A DNA stretch of 64,000 nucleotides from an uncultured Bacteroidota bacterium. GTDB taxonomy: Bacteria; Bacteroidota; Bacteroidia; Bacteroidales; WCHB1-69. Made by a program: the position numbers and the translations under genes. The notes beneath the pieces are model-generated. The model had not been told where the DNA came from, ran no database searches, and saw only the letters and a program-made list of their open reading frames with translations. Shown here one piece after another: positions 25,339 through 32,826 of the stretch. The stretch lies in contig CADCNH010000001.1 of NCBI GenBank assembly GCA_902802755.1, positions 124,001-188,000 on the forward strand, written 5' to 3'. The first letter of the stretch is position 1. Each line of letters starts with the position of its first letter.

Positions 25339-28300
25339 CTAATCGTTAAGGATGTCGCTATAGTTCAAGAAAGTAACTTTTCCGAATTTGGCCAGCTGTT
25401 TTTTCTTGATGCGGTTCATATTTCCGGCAATCGTAATCACAAGTGGTCTGTTGCCAATGTAGGTGTTGAAAAAGTCTTCTATATTCTTAGCCTTGAATCT
25501 GACGGTCATTGTGCAGATTGAAGCTCTGGGGTCTTCCTCATAGCCTTCAAGATTCCATAGATATACTTGTTCTGGAATATTTCTGAAACTGATATGTTCG
25601 GCTTCGTATTGTTTGACTAAGGAAATTTTTGAAGTCTCGAATTTATCCTGATTCAATTGGAACTTTTTCAGCAGTTCGGACATAGCTGTGATGCCATCGA
25701 TGGTTTTGTCGGACTGGGTTCCTAAAAAGCCCATGGTATAGGCATTCCGACGGTTTAATATGTCGTAGGAAAAATAACCGAAAGCAGAATATCCTAAAGA
25801 ACGTAATTCTCTAATATTCTGAAAAATAACCCCGTTCATGCCGCCATTGTAATATTCATTGAACATGGCTGCCCGAACTTTGCTTTCGGCATCCACCGTC
25901 TTACTGGGAATGTAAAAATAAATATTACTTTGGATGAATTTAGGATTGTGCAACACGAAAATCTCTGCTTCCTCGTAATTTTTGACAGGTCTTACTCTGT
26001 CTTTTGGGGCACGTTTAACATCTCCACTATTATTTTCCGGAGCTTTAGCGTTATTGGCGGCTGAAAATGTTTTTTTCTTGTTTTCAGTATTATAGAGCTT
26101 GAAATGCTGTTGTATAGATCTCATCACAGAGAGGGGTTCCAAATTGCCCACGTAGGTGACAACGCCTTCGCTATTAATAGCTTTTTCAATCATATCCAAC
26201 AACTCTTTTCCTTTGAAATTTTTGATTTGTTCGGTGGAAGGAGATTGCAGGTAGGGAGAATATTTTCCATGTAGGGCATAGTAGTACAACACTCGTCCCA
26301 TAGCGGAGCAATCTTCCTTGATAACCTGCATATTGTTCACATGATCTTCCAATAAAATGCTGAGTTTGCTTTCCTCGTTGCCAGGGTTATATAATTTTTC
26401 CGCGCATAAAGACAGAATCTTTTCAAAATCTTTGTCAAAACCTTCAATACTTACCGTCAGGTAATTGTCAGAAGAGTACAGATTCATGTCAGCACCCATG
26501 GCTTGCAGTTCAATGCTGAACTCCTCGAATTTCTTGTTCTCGGTACCTTGTAAATTGAAATAAGATACCGCCTCTTCCAATGCGGGATTCATAAAGTTTC
26601 CATGTTTGAACATTAACTCAAGAGTGAAAATGTCATTGCAGGGATTCTTGGAAGCGTACAAATCAAATACATTGTTGACAGGGATGATGGTGACATCCTT
26701 TTTGAAATTGATTTTCTGAATTTTGGAAGGCTCGGAATCATATTTTTCCAAACTCTTTGCAAAATCAGAATGTTTGTCCGCATTAAGAGAGGTGATAGGT
26801 TTCCAAGTAGGTTTTTCGATGGTTTTGGTTTTCTTGCTGCCGATGTTGGAACGGTATATCAAAACATTCTCGTTGAGGTATTTTTGGGCTGTTTTAACCA
26901 ATTCATCTTTGGTTAGTTTTGTCAATCTCAGAAGATCTTGCTCGTATGCCCCCATGTTTTTGTTTTCCATATCCATAGAGAGAACGGTATAGAATTTTGA
27001 AGTGATGCTTTCCAATGCGGTTTGTTGTTCTTTAAGGCTGTTCATCTTGATAGCCTCAAAAAGCTGATCGCTGAAGTCGCCTTTTTTTAATTTGTTAATC
27101 CCTTCCATGATGAAATTTTCCGCATCCTCATGGCTTTGTCCGTCCATTTTTGGACAGTAGTTAATCACAAAAACTCCAGCATCAGACATACTGTAATTAT
27201 AGGCTGAAAAAGAGTATAATTTGTTGTCGTTGACTAATTTGTCGCAGATACCAGTGGAGAAACTGTTGCTGAGAATGTCAGCGCAAAGGTCCAGAATTTG
27301 TGCGTCATCATTGTTGTCGGCTACGGTTTGGAAACAGAGAGTTCCGATTTTGATGGGGGTTTGGGCTGTTGTGATGACTTGTTTGCCTTTCCATTCGGGA
27401 ACAGGTGCTATGCGAGATGAAAATCCACCAACTTTGCCATCTTGTTTTTTATTGACAGCCATGGCTTCCGCATCAGCTCTGTTTTTTGCCTCAAAGCGAA
27501 CGTCACCATCTTTTGGGGCTTTTTTCAACTCATTCAGAGAAGAGGGATCCAAAGTGGAATTGCGCTGCATGGCTTTCTTACCCCAGGTGTTGTTCAAAAT
27601 TTTCAGTGCTTTTTCGGTCTGAAAATCACCTACCAAAATCAAAGTCATATTGCGGGGCACATAGTATGTCTTGAAAAAGGAATACATCTTCGACATGCTT
27701 GGATTCTTGATGTGTTCGGGATAGCCGATGATGGGAATTCCGTAGGGATGCCCTTTGAAAAATGCCGCCATCACATCTTCCTGATAAACGGAGAAAGGAT
27801 CATCAGAATACATGTTGTATTCTTCATAAACTGCCTCCAATTCTGATTGGAACAGACGGAATACGGGATTTCTGAAGCGCTCGGCATAGATAACTGACCA
27901 TTTTTCCAGCTCACCGGCGGGGAAAATGTTATGGTAAACCGTGAAATCGTTGTTGGTGAAAGCGTTCACATTGGTACTTCCAATCTGTCCGAGAATGGCA
28001 TCCACCTCGTTGGGAATGGCATATTGGGCGGCCTCGGCACTCAGCTTGTTGAGCTCTTTCAGGATTTTTTTCTTCTCTTTCTCGTCTTTGGTCTCGGATA
28101 ATTGGTCGTATAACGCCGCTATCTCACCAATCAACGGCTGTTCCGCTTTCCAGTCGAGCGTGCCGATTTTGTCGGTTCCCTTGAACATCATGTGTTCCAG
28201 ATAATGAGCCATGCCTGTGGCCTCCGCAGGGTCGTTTTTGCTGCCGGCATGAACACAAACGCCTCCGTATATTTCTGATTTAGAGTGATCTTCGCATAGC

Positions 28301-28410
28301 ATGACCTTCATGCCGTTGTCTAAACGGGTGATTTTAACCTCTAATTTCTTTTGGGCAAAAGAAAATAAAACACTGAAAATCAGCAAAAAAGAGACAATTG
28401 TTTTTTTCAT
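25339..28410 (-). CDS. M16 (insulinase/pitrilysin) zinc peptidase, secreted
   Basis: A 1023-aa protein with a signal peptide (cleavage near SFAQ, residue 20). The inverted zinc motif H69-Y-L-E-H73 and the downstream Glu in LEAVYEEYNMYSDD make the N-terminal M16 domain catalytic; the second pair of M16-type domains (C-terminal half) lacks the motif, as normal. The length fits single-chain clam-shell enzymes that degrade peptides. The loop after the P(A/S) region is interrupted by Lys/Asp-rich linkers (for example AKAPENNSGDVKRAPKD). It could feed peptides to the adjacent permease, but this is inference. Confidence 0.92.
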   Translation of the reverse strand: MKKTIVSFLLIFSVLFSFAQKKLEVKITRLDNGMKVMLCEDHSKSEIYGGVCVHAGSKNDPAEATGMAHYLEHMMFKGTDKIGTLDWKAEQPLIGEIAALYDQLSETKDEKEKKKILKELNKLSAEAAQYAIPNEVDAILGQIGSTNVNAFTNNDFTVYHNIFPAGELEKWSVIYAERFRNPVFRLFQSELEAVYEEYNMYSDDPFSVYQEDVMAAFFKGHPYGIPIIGYPEHIKNPSMSKMYSFFKTYYVPRNMTLILVGDFQTEKALKILNNTWGKKAMQRNSTLDPSSLNELKKAPKDGDVRFEAKNRADAEAMAVNKKQDGKVGGFSSRIAPVPEWKGKQVITTAQTPIKIGTLCFQTVADNNDDAQILDLCADILSNSFSTGICDKLVNDNKLYSFSAYNYSMSDAGVFVINYCPKMDGQSHEDAENFIMEGINKLKKGDFSDQLFEAIKMNSLKEQQTALESITSKFYTVLSMDMENKNMGAYEQDLLRLTKLTKDELVKTAQKYLNENVLIYRSNIGSKKTKTIEKPTWKPITSLNADKHSDFAKSLEKYDSEPSKIQKINFKKDVTIIPVNNVFDLYASKNPCNDIFTLELMFKHGNFMNPALEEAVSYFNLQGTENKKFEEFSIELQAMGADMNLYSSDNYLTVSIEGFDKDFEKILSLCAEKLYNPGNEESKLSILLEDHVNNMQVIKEDCSAMGRVLYYYALHGKYSPYLQSPSTEQIKNFKGKELLDMIEKAINSEGVVTYVGNLEPLSVMRSIQQHFKLYNTENKKKTFSAANNAKAPENNSGDVKRAPKDRVRPVKNYEEAEIFVLHNPKFIQSNIYFYIPSKTVDAESKVRAAMFNEYYNGGMNGVIFQNIRELRSLGYSAFGYFSYDILNRRNAYTMGFLGTQSDKTIDGITAMSELLKKFQLNQDKFETSKISLVKQYEAEHISFRNIPEQVYLWNLEGYEEDPRASICTMTVRFKAKNIEDFFNTYIGNRPLVITIAGNMNRIKKKQLAKFGKVTFLNYSDILND

Positions 28411-28495
28411 TATTTATTTGGAATTTTTTGGTTTTTGGTCACCACTGGGTAATGGGCCTGTTTTATTGATTTTTTTCTTTTTGTTTTCTAATTAC

Positions 28496-28516
28496 GGCTG
28501 CCATAATATGACAGCC
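28496..28516. repeat. Near-perfect 21-base palindrome
   Basis: GGCTGCCATAATATGACAGCC pairs with itself apart from one symmetrical mismatch. It lies between the M16 gene and the small Asp/Tyr-rich lipoprotein gene and may act as a terminator or be another hairpin word. Confidence 0.55.
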
Positions 28517-28519
28517 CTA

Positions 28520-28550
28520 CAATTGTTAATTGTAAATTATTAACTGTCAA
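28520..28550. repeat. AATTGTTAATTGTAAATTATTAAC repeat
   Basis: Repeat of the TTAACTGTCAA family; as with the permease gene, the TGA stop of the next gene (28547-28549) lies within TTAACTGTCAA. Confidence 0.65.
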
Positions 28551-28726
28551 TATCTTTCATCGTCTATGGTGTAATCGTCATCATCGTAATAATATTCATC
28601 GTACATGTCATACGAATCCTCACCATCTCCAGCATAACGACTCAAGGAACATGACACAAGCACGATGTTACAAACTAACAGGATAATGCCTGTGGCGATT
28701 AATATTTTATTGGTGAATTTTTTCAT
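28547..28726 (-). CDS. Small acidic Asp/Tyr-rich lipoprotein
   Basis: A 59-aa protein starting MKKFTNKILIATGIILLVC. The hydrophobic segment ends in a lipobox-like VLVSC, and the mature part is short and extremely acidic (GEDSYDMYDEYYYDDDDYTIDDE). A longer in-frame start at 28756 would include the promoter box, so 28726 is preferred. No family recognised; the acidic tail might bind cations. Confidence 0.6.
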   Translation of the reverse strand: MKKFTNKILIATGIILLVCNIVLVSCSLSRYAGDGEDSYDMYDEYYYDDDDYTIDDERY

Positions 28727-28745
28727 GTCAAAATGATTTAAATTG

Positions 28746-28753
28746 CAAAAATA
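28746..28753 (-). promoter_or_regulatory. Promoter -7 box of the acidic lipoprotein gene
   Basis: Minus-strand TATTTTTG followed by CA, ending 19 bases before the ATG. The GTGCTAAT repeat starts eight bases further upstream. Confidence 0.6.
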
Positions 28754-28760
28754 CAAAAAA

Positions 28761-28797
28761 ATGTGCTAATAAGTTAATGTGTTAATGTGCTAATGGA
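28761..28797. repeat. GTGCTAATAAGTTAATGTG repeat, promoter-linked copy
   Basis: ATGTGCTAAT, AAGTTAATGTG, TTAATGTGCTAATG: one block of the GCTAAT family directly upstream of a -7 box. Confidence 0.7.
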
Positions 28798-28798
28798 A

Positions 28799-28860
28799 TT
28801 CAAAATTCAAAATCCAAAGTTCAAAGATTTGAATTCTGAATTTTGAACTTTGAATTTTTT
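28799..28860. repeat. TTCAAAATTCAAAATCC inverted repeat
   Basis: Two arms of the same word in opposite orientation; CAAAGTTCAAA (28815-28825) and TTTGAACTTTG (28842-28852) pair perfectly. It starts three bases after the stop of the GntR gene and could act as its terminator. Confidence 0.6.
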
Positions 28861-28863
28861 CCC

Positions 28864-29223
28864 TCAGCTTTTAATGTTTTGGTATAGCTCTGCAAGTTCC
28901 TCCCAACTCATCCTCACCAACTTCATGGTTTTGAAAAAAGCGGGAATCTCCTCTTCCACAAATTGTTTGCGACGGTAGCTGATGATTTTGTCGGTAGCTT
29001 CCGGGGCGACAAAATAGCCGATACCTCGCCGGTTGACAATGATTTCCATGTTTTGAAGATAATCGTAGGAACGTAAGACGGTATTGGGGTTGACCTCCAA
29101 GGTGGTGCCTAATTCTCGTACCGACAAAATACGGTCGCCTTCTTTCCATTTGCCGTTAAGGATTTGCTCAAAAACCCATTCGGCAATCTGTATATAAATG
29201 GCTTTGTTGTCTATGAATTTCAT
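28864..29223 (-). CDS. GntR-family regulator, YtrA type
   Basis: A 119-aa repressor with an N-terminal winged helix-turn-helix (YIQIAEWVFEQILNGKWKEGDRILSVRELGTTLEVNPNTVLRSYDYL) and only a short helical C-terminus, the size typical of the YtrA subfamily, which usually controls a neighbouring ABC transporter. Here it is the third gene of the ABC operon, one base after the permease stop. A likely operator overlaps the operon promoter at 30905-30922. The ligand is unknown. Confidence 0.88.
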   Translation of the reverse strand: MKFIDNKAIYIQIAEWVFEQILNGKWKEGDRILSVRELGTTLEVNPNTVLRSYDYLQNMEIIVNRRGIGYFVAPEATDKIISYRRKQFVEEEIPAFFKTMKLVRMSWEELAELYQNIKS

Positions 29224-29224
29224 C

Positions 29225-29929
29225 TTATGCCTCCGTTTCTCTTAAGCGTAACCAGGTCATGAAATTGAAGAATAAAAATACTAAAATGCTCACAGCATAT
29301 TCCAGAAAATCGAAGTTGACCTTATCTAATGAGTTTTGAACACGGTGAAAACTACCACCAGTGAAGGATTGCGTGTAGAAACCAAGGATAGTGGTATCTA
29401 AAATGACAAAGAATATGGCAATAACAAGAAGACTTAACAGGGTTTTGCTAACAGCGTGGGTTTTAAAGTAGATGGATCCAAACATGAAAATTGATTCCAA
29501 AATGAGAAGGAAACATAAATCATCCCAATCAAAGGGAAAGTACAATCGAAGTTCATAGCTTGATACAATAATTTTTCGGACGAGTTCGCTGAGGATTCCT
29601 CCCAAAAACAGTGCGGTGATAAGCAGAATATTGTAATACAGGTAAACCAAACAGGCGTTGACCAATGTTTTCTCAGCAGAGGAGGCGGGTATGGTCAAAT
29701 AGTGAATAGCTCTGTTGGCAGGTTGGAATATGCCAAAAATACGTCCGGCAAAAACGATGGACATAATGTAAAGGATGAGCCACATAAGGCTGTCGCTTAC
29801 TCTTCCCATGGGTTGAAAGACGCCAACAAAAGCAATAATCAACAACACGGAAACGAAGGTGGTAATGTCTTTGCGACCACTTTCTATGAAATATCTTTTA
29901 ATCAGATTGATAATATTTTGTGTATTCAT
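29225..29929 (-). CDS. ABC-2-type transporter membrane subunit
   Basis: A 234-aa protein with about six hydrophobic helices (for example VSVLLIIAFVGVFQPMG and AVSILVFLFFNFMTWL at the C-terminus). The family is not directly recognisable, but it follows the ATPase gene by five bases and precedes the GntR gene, the normal place for the permease of a YtrA-controlled exporter. It likely pairs with the ATPase as a homodimeric or half-size exporter. Confidence 0.75.
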   Translation of the reverse strand: MNTQNIINLIKRYFIESGRKDITTFVSVLLIIAFVGVFQPMGRVSDSLMWLILYIMSIVFAGRIFGIFQPANRAIHYLTIPASSAEKTLVNACLVYLYYNILLITALFLGGILSELVRKIIVSSYELRLYFPFDWDDLCFLLILESIFMFGSIYFKTHAVSKTLLSLLVIAIFFVILDTTILGFYTQSFTGGSFHRVQNSLDKVNFDFLEYAVSILVFLFFNFMTWLRLRETEA

Positions 29930-29934
29930 CGGAT

Positions 29935-30780
29935 TTATTTTTGAGCGTTAAACAATTCGTTGATACGGTTTTTGTTCATCATGACTGCGTTGAACAGAAG
30001 TTCAATGTCAAGATTGGTTTCAATATGATGGATATTTTCAGTCACCACAATGTCTCCGCGGATGTTGTCCTCACGGTACAAAATAGGTTCATCCGTTCCG
30101 TTTTCATCCAAAATTTTGAAACATAGCTTGTTGGTAATGTCATCTGCCATAGCATTCAGTAAAATGTGGCCATTGTCGAGGATGACTACCGCATCGATGA
30201 GACTATGCAGATCGCGTACCTGATGGGTTGAGATGAGTATCAGTCGCTCGTCGTTGGCAGCCATAGACATGATTTTGCGGAAAGCGGCTTTGGAGGGAAT
30301 ATCCAAGCCGTTGGTGGGCTCGTCCATCAGTAAGATTTTGGTGTTGGTAGCCAAAGCGAAACTGATGATGACTTTCTTGCGCTGACCGTGAGACAGAGCC
30401 GTGAGCTTGTCCTCCTGCGATTCGATTTCGAAAAGATGCAGATACTCTTCGAATTGCTCACGATCGAAGTCCTCGTAGAAAGGCGCATAACATTTTACAT
30501 AATTGCGGATGCTGAGTGCGGGAACAAAAACCTCTTCTTGTAAGAAATAAAGGTCTTTCATCATTTCCGCTTTACGCAGTGCTGCATTTTCACCTAAGGT
30601 GGTGACATTGCCGGCCTGGATAAAACGTAATCCGGACATGATTTTGAGAAGGGTGGTCTTGCCGGCACCGTTTTTGCCAAATAAGCCGTAAACATGCCCT
30701 CCTACAAGCGACAGACTGAGGTCATTGAACAACATCCTGTCCTTGCTGTAACTGAAATTGATGTTTTGTAAGGTAATCAT
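29935..30780 (-). CDS. ABC transporter ATP-binding protein
   Basis: A 281-aa ATPase. Visible are Walker A GKNGAGKTT (near residue 36), the Q-loop region (YFLQEEVF), an ABC signature in degenerate form ALSHGQRKK, Walker B ILLMDEPTNGLD and the H-loop ISTHQVRDL. The signature SHGQ in place of SGGQ is seen in exporter ATPases of the YtrB/EcsA kind. A C-terminal extension of about 70 residues follows. First gene of the operon with permease and regulator. Confidence 0.93.
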   Translation of the reverse strand: MITLQNINFSYSKDRMLFNDLSLSLVGGHVYGLFGKNGAGKTTLLKIMSGLRFIQAGNVTTLGENAALRKAEMMKDLYFLQEEVFVPALSIRNYVKCYAPFYEDFDREQFEEYLHLFEIESQEDKLTALSHGQRKKVIISFALATNTKILLMDEPTNGLDIPSKAAFRKIMSMAANDERLILISTHQVRDLHSLIDAVVILDNGHILLNAMADDITNKLCFKILDENGTDEPILYREDNIRGDIVVTENIHHIETNLDIELLFNAVMMNKNRINELFNAQK

Positions 30781-30801
30781 TGTTGTTTATTTGTTTATTT
30801 G

Positions 30802-30856
30802 TTGAATTGTTGTTGAATTGTTGTTGAATTGTTGTTGGATTGTTGTTGGATTGTTG
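30802..30856. repeat. Tandem 11-base array, five copies TTGAATTGTTG/TTGGATTGTTG
   Basis: Units at 30802, 30813, 30824 (TTGAATTGTTG) and 30835, 30846 (TTGGATTGTTG). It lies inside the 146-base leader of the ABC operon. Beyond the array (30857-30904) I see nothing recognisable. Together with the operator, promoter and repeat listed below it accounts for the 331-base gap between the ATPase and the glycosyltransferase gene. Confidence 0.9.
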
Positions 30857-30904
30857 GATGATGGTTTAAATAGATATTGTAGTTTTTCTCTTTTTTGTTT
30901 TACT

Positions 30905-30922
30905 GTATTAGTGAAATAGTAC
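30905..30922. promoter_or_regulatory. Candidate operator for the YtrA-type regulator
   Basis: GTATTAGTGAAATAGTAC is an imperfect dyad (GTAnTA / TAnTAC) overlapping the expected transcript start of the ABC operon on the minus strand. A further half-site-like GTGTAC lies at 30954-30958. The position would suit repression. Confidence 0.4.
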
Positions 30923-30926
30923 ACTG

Positions 30927-30934
30927 CAAAAGTA
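30927..30934 (-). promoter_or_regulatory. ABC operon promoter -7 box
   Basis: Minus-strand TACTTTTG followed by CA, 146 bases before the ATPase start. TTG at 30958-30960 (minus) may be the -33 element. Confidence 0.5.
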
Positions 30935-31068
30935 GTGCATTTTTTATATACGGTGTACAAGAAAATAAAAATTTTAAATTACTGAGAATCAACACAATGG
31001 AAAAATTTTCTAAAAAAGAGATATGTTTTTGGGGAAATTTTTGGAAGAAAATAGGATGTTTCATTCAC

Positions 31069-31090
31069 CAATTAACTAATTTGCTAAATG
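31069..31090. repeat. CAATTAACTAATTTGCTAAATG repeat, promoter-linked copy
   Basis: GCTAAT-family block (reverse orientation) that ends ten bases before the TATTTTTG box of the glycosyltransferase gene; it may supply the -33 TTTG. Confidence 0.6.
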
Positions 31091-31099
31091 AAAATTTCG

Positions 31100-31107
31100 T
31101 ATTTTTG
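31100..31107 (+). promoter_or_regulatory. Promoter -7 box of the PMT-type glycosyltransferase gene
   Basis: TATTTTTG followed by CC, only four bases before the ATG at 31112. The transcript would be leaderless or nearly so. Confidence 0.5.
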
Positions 31108-31111
31108 CCGT

Positions 31112-32737
31112 ATGAATAACGTGGAAAAACGTTTTTACCTGTTTCTGCTGTTGTGGGTGCTGGTAGATTTGGTACAGGCCATATTCACCAATATCCATGC
31201 GGATGAGGCGTATTATGCGTTATATGGTCAGTTCATGGCTTGGGGTTATTACGATCATCCTCCGATGGTGGCCGTGATGACGCATCTGAGCAGCTGGCTG
31301 CCAGGAGCTTTGTCTATTCGTTTTTGCACGGTATTGCTGCACGGGGCCACTATATGGCTGGTTTGGAAAACGATTGCCAAGGTAAACACTACGGTCAGGG
31401 ATGTCAACGAGTTCTTTATCCTCGCCTCTTCTTTGTTTATGTTTGTGTTGTATGGCTTTGTCACCACTCCCGATGCTCCGTTGCTCTTTTTCACGGCTTT
31501 GTTCTTTTACTTGTATAAACAGTATTTGAAAAGAGATAATGTGGTGTTGGCTTTGGCGTTAGCGATTGCGATGGCGGGTATGCTGTACAGTAAATACATG
31601 GCGGTATTGGTGATTGCTTTTGTGTTATTGTCAAATCTTAAATTATTGAAGGATTGGAAAGTATGGTTTGCTGGAATCGTGGCATTAGCTTTGTTTGTCC
31701 CCCATATTCTATGGCAGTTCCAGCAAGATTTCCCCAGTTTGAAATATCATTTTATACTCAGGAAAGACAGTTTTTCATGGGCTTATCCGCTTGAATATCT
31801 ACCAAACCAGTTGTTGGTTTTCAATCCGGTGTGTTTATTGCTGGCTTTGTTTTTCTGTTGGCGGGAAAGCAAAAGCAAGGATGTTTTTACGAAAGCCTGT
31901 GTCTTCACCTGTGTCGGTTTTATCTTGTTTTTCTGGGTGATGACGGTCAATGGCCATGCCGAGCCGCATTGGACAGTGGTCATCTCAATACCGATGTTGA
32001 CCTTGCTATACTGGCACACGCGTAATGTGCGTTGGCAGTCCAGAATAAAATATTTTATTTTGCCATTTTCCTTGCTGATATTGGTGGTTAGGGTGGTTTT
32101 ATGCACGCCTTTTGTGCCTGAAATTACTGGTTTTGGGGATAAAAAACAGCAAATGGCCGATATTCATGAGCTATGTGGGCATCAGCCAGTAGTTTTTTAT
32201 GGCTCTTTTCAAAATCCTTCTTTATATCGTTACTTCACACACGAAAATGCGGTGGCACTTAGTTCTTTATACAATCGTTCTACCCAATATGATATATTGC
32301 AAATAGATAAGGATTGGCAAGGGAAAGAAGTTTTTGTGCTTTCTGCCAGTGATTTTTTGAACTGCAAAAAACTGGAAAAGTATGATTTATACTATAATAA
32401 AATAGATCATTTTCAAAGTACCAATAGAATAGAGGTGGATATTGCAAAACAGCAAATAGAAAGGGATTCTGTTTTTTTGGATGTCGTTTTTAGAAACAAT
32501 TATGCTGAACCTTTTATTTTCGCTCATCCAGAGTGTCCTACTTTGGTTTTTGCTGCCTATGTCAGTGACGATGGTTATCTTTTTGAGCGTTGTGATAATA
32601 TTGGCATTCAGGAGATTCCTGCTAATAGCTCAGTGTCGGCTCGCTTGTGTTTTCCCTTGCATCCCGACATGCCCATGGCCATTTGTTTGTCTAATCACCT
32701 GAATTTGTCGGTAAATAGCGGAAAGGTTGAATTATAA
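31112..32737 (+). CDS. PMT/ArnT-like membrane glycosyltransferase
   Basis: A 541-aa polytopic protein of the dolichyl-phosphate-mannose/ArnT (GT39/GT83, PMT_2) type. The catalytic-loop motif IHADEAYYALYGQFMAWGYYDHPP appears after the first helix; Asp-Glu after the first helix is the family hallmark. About ten to eleven helices follow (to ~340), then a soluble C-terminal domain (~350-541). Such enzymes use polyprenyl-phosphate sugars to modify lipids or proteins on the periplasmic side. ATG 31112 (MNNVEKRFYLF) is chosen over 31088 because the promoter box lies between them. Confidence 0.85.
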   Translation: MNNVEKRFYLFLLLWVLVDLVQAIFTNIHADEAYYALYGQFMAWGYYDHPPMVAVMTHLSSWLPGALSIRFCTVLLHGATIWLVWKTIAKVNTTVRDVNEFFILASSLFMFVLYGFVTTPDAPLLFFTALFFYLYKQYLKRDNVVLALALAIAMAGMLYSKYMAVLVIAFVLLSNLKLLKDWKVWFAGIVALALFVPHILWQFQQDFPSLKYHFILRKDSFSWAYPLEYLPNQLLVFNPVCLLLALFFCWRESKSKDVFTKACVFTCVGFILFFWVMTVNGHAEPHWTVVISIPMLTLLYWHTRNVRWQSRIKYFILPFSLLILVVRVVLCTPFVPEITGFGDKKQQMADIHELCGHQPVVFYGSFQNPSLYRYFTHENAVALSSLYNRSTQYDILQIDKDWQGKEVFVLSASDFLNCKKLEKYDLYYNKIDHFQSTNRIEVDIAKQQIERDSVFLDVVFRNNYAEPFIFAHPECPTLVFAAYVSDDGYLFERCDNIGIQEIPANSSVSARLCFPLHPDMPMAICLSNHLNLSVNSGKVEL

Positions 32738-32812
32738 GAACCTTTCGGGAAACGTCACCATAGAAAAAATTGTGTATTTGCATATTTTTAATATTTTTTC
32801 CGTAACTTTGCC

Positions 32813-32820
32813 ACAAATTA
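32813..32820 (+). promoter_or_regulatory. Promoter -7 box of the Omp85-like gene
   Basis: TAACTTTG followed by CC, six bases before the ATG. As for the preceding gene, the mRNA would be almost leaderless. Confidence 0.5.
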
Positions 32821-32826
32821 CGGAAA

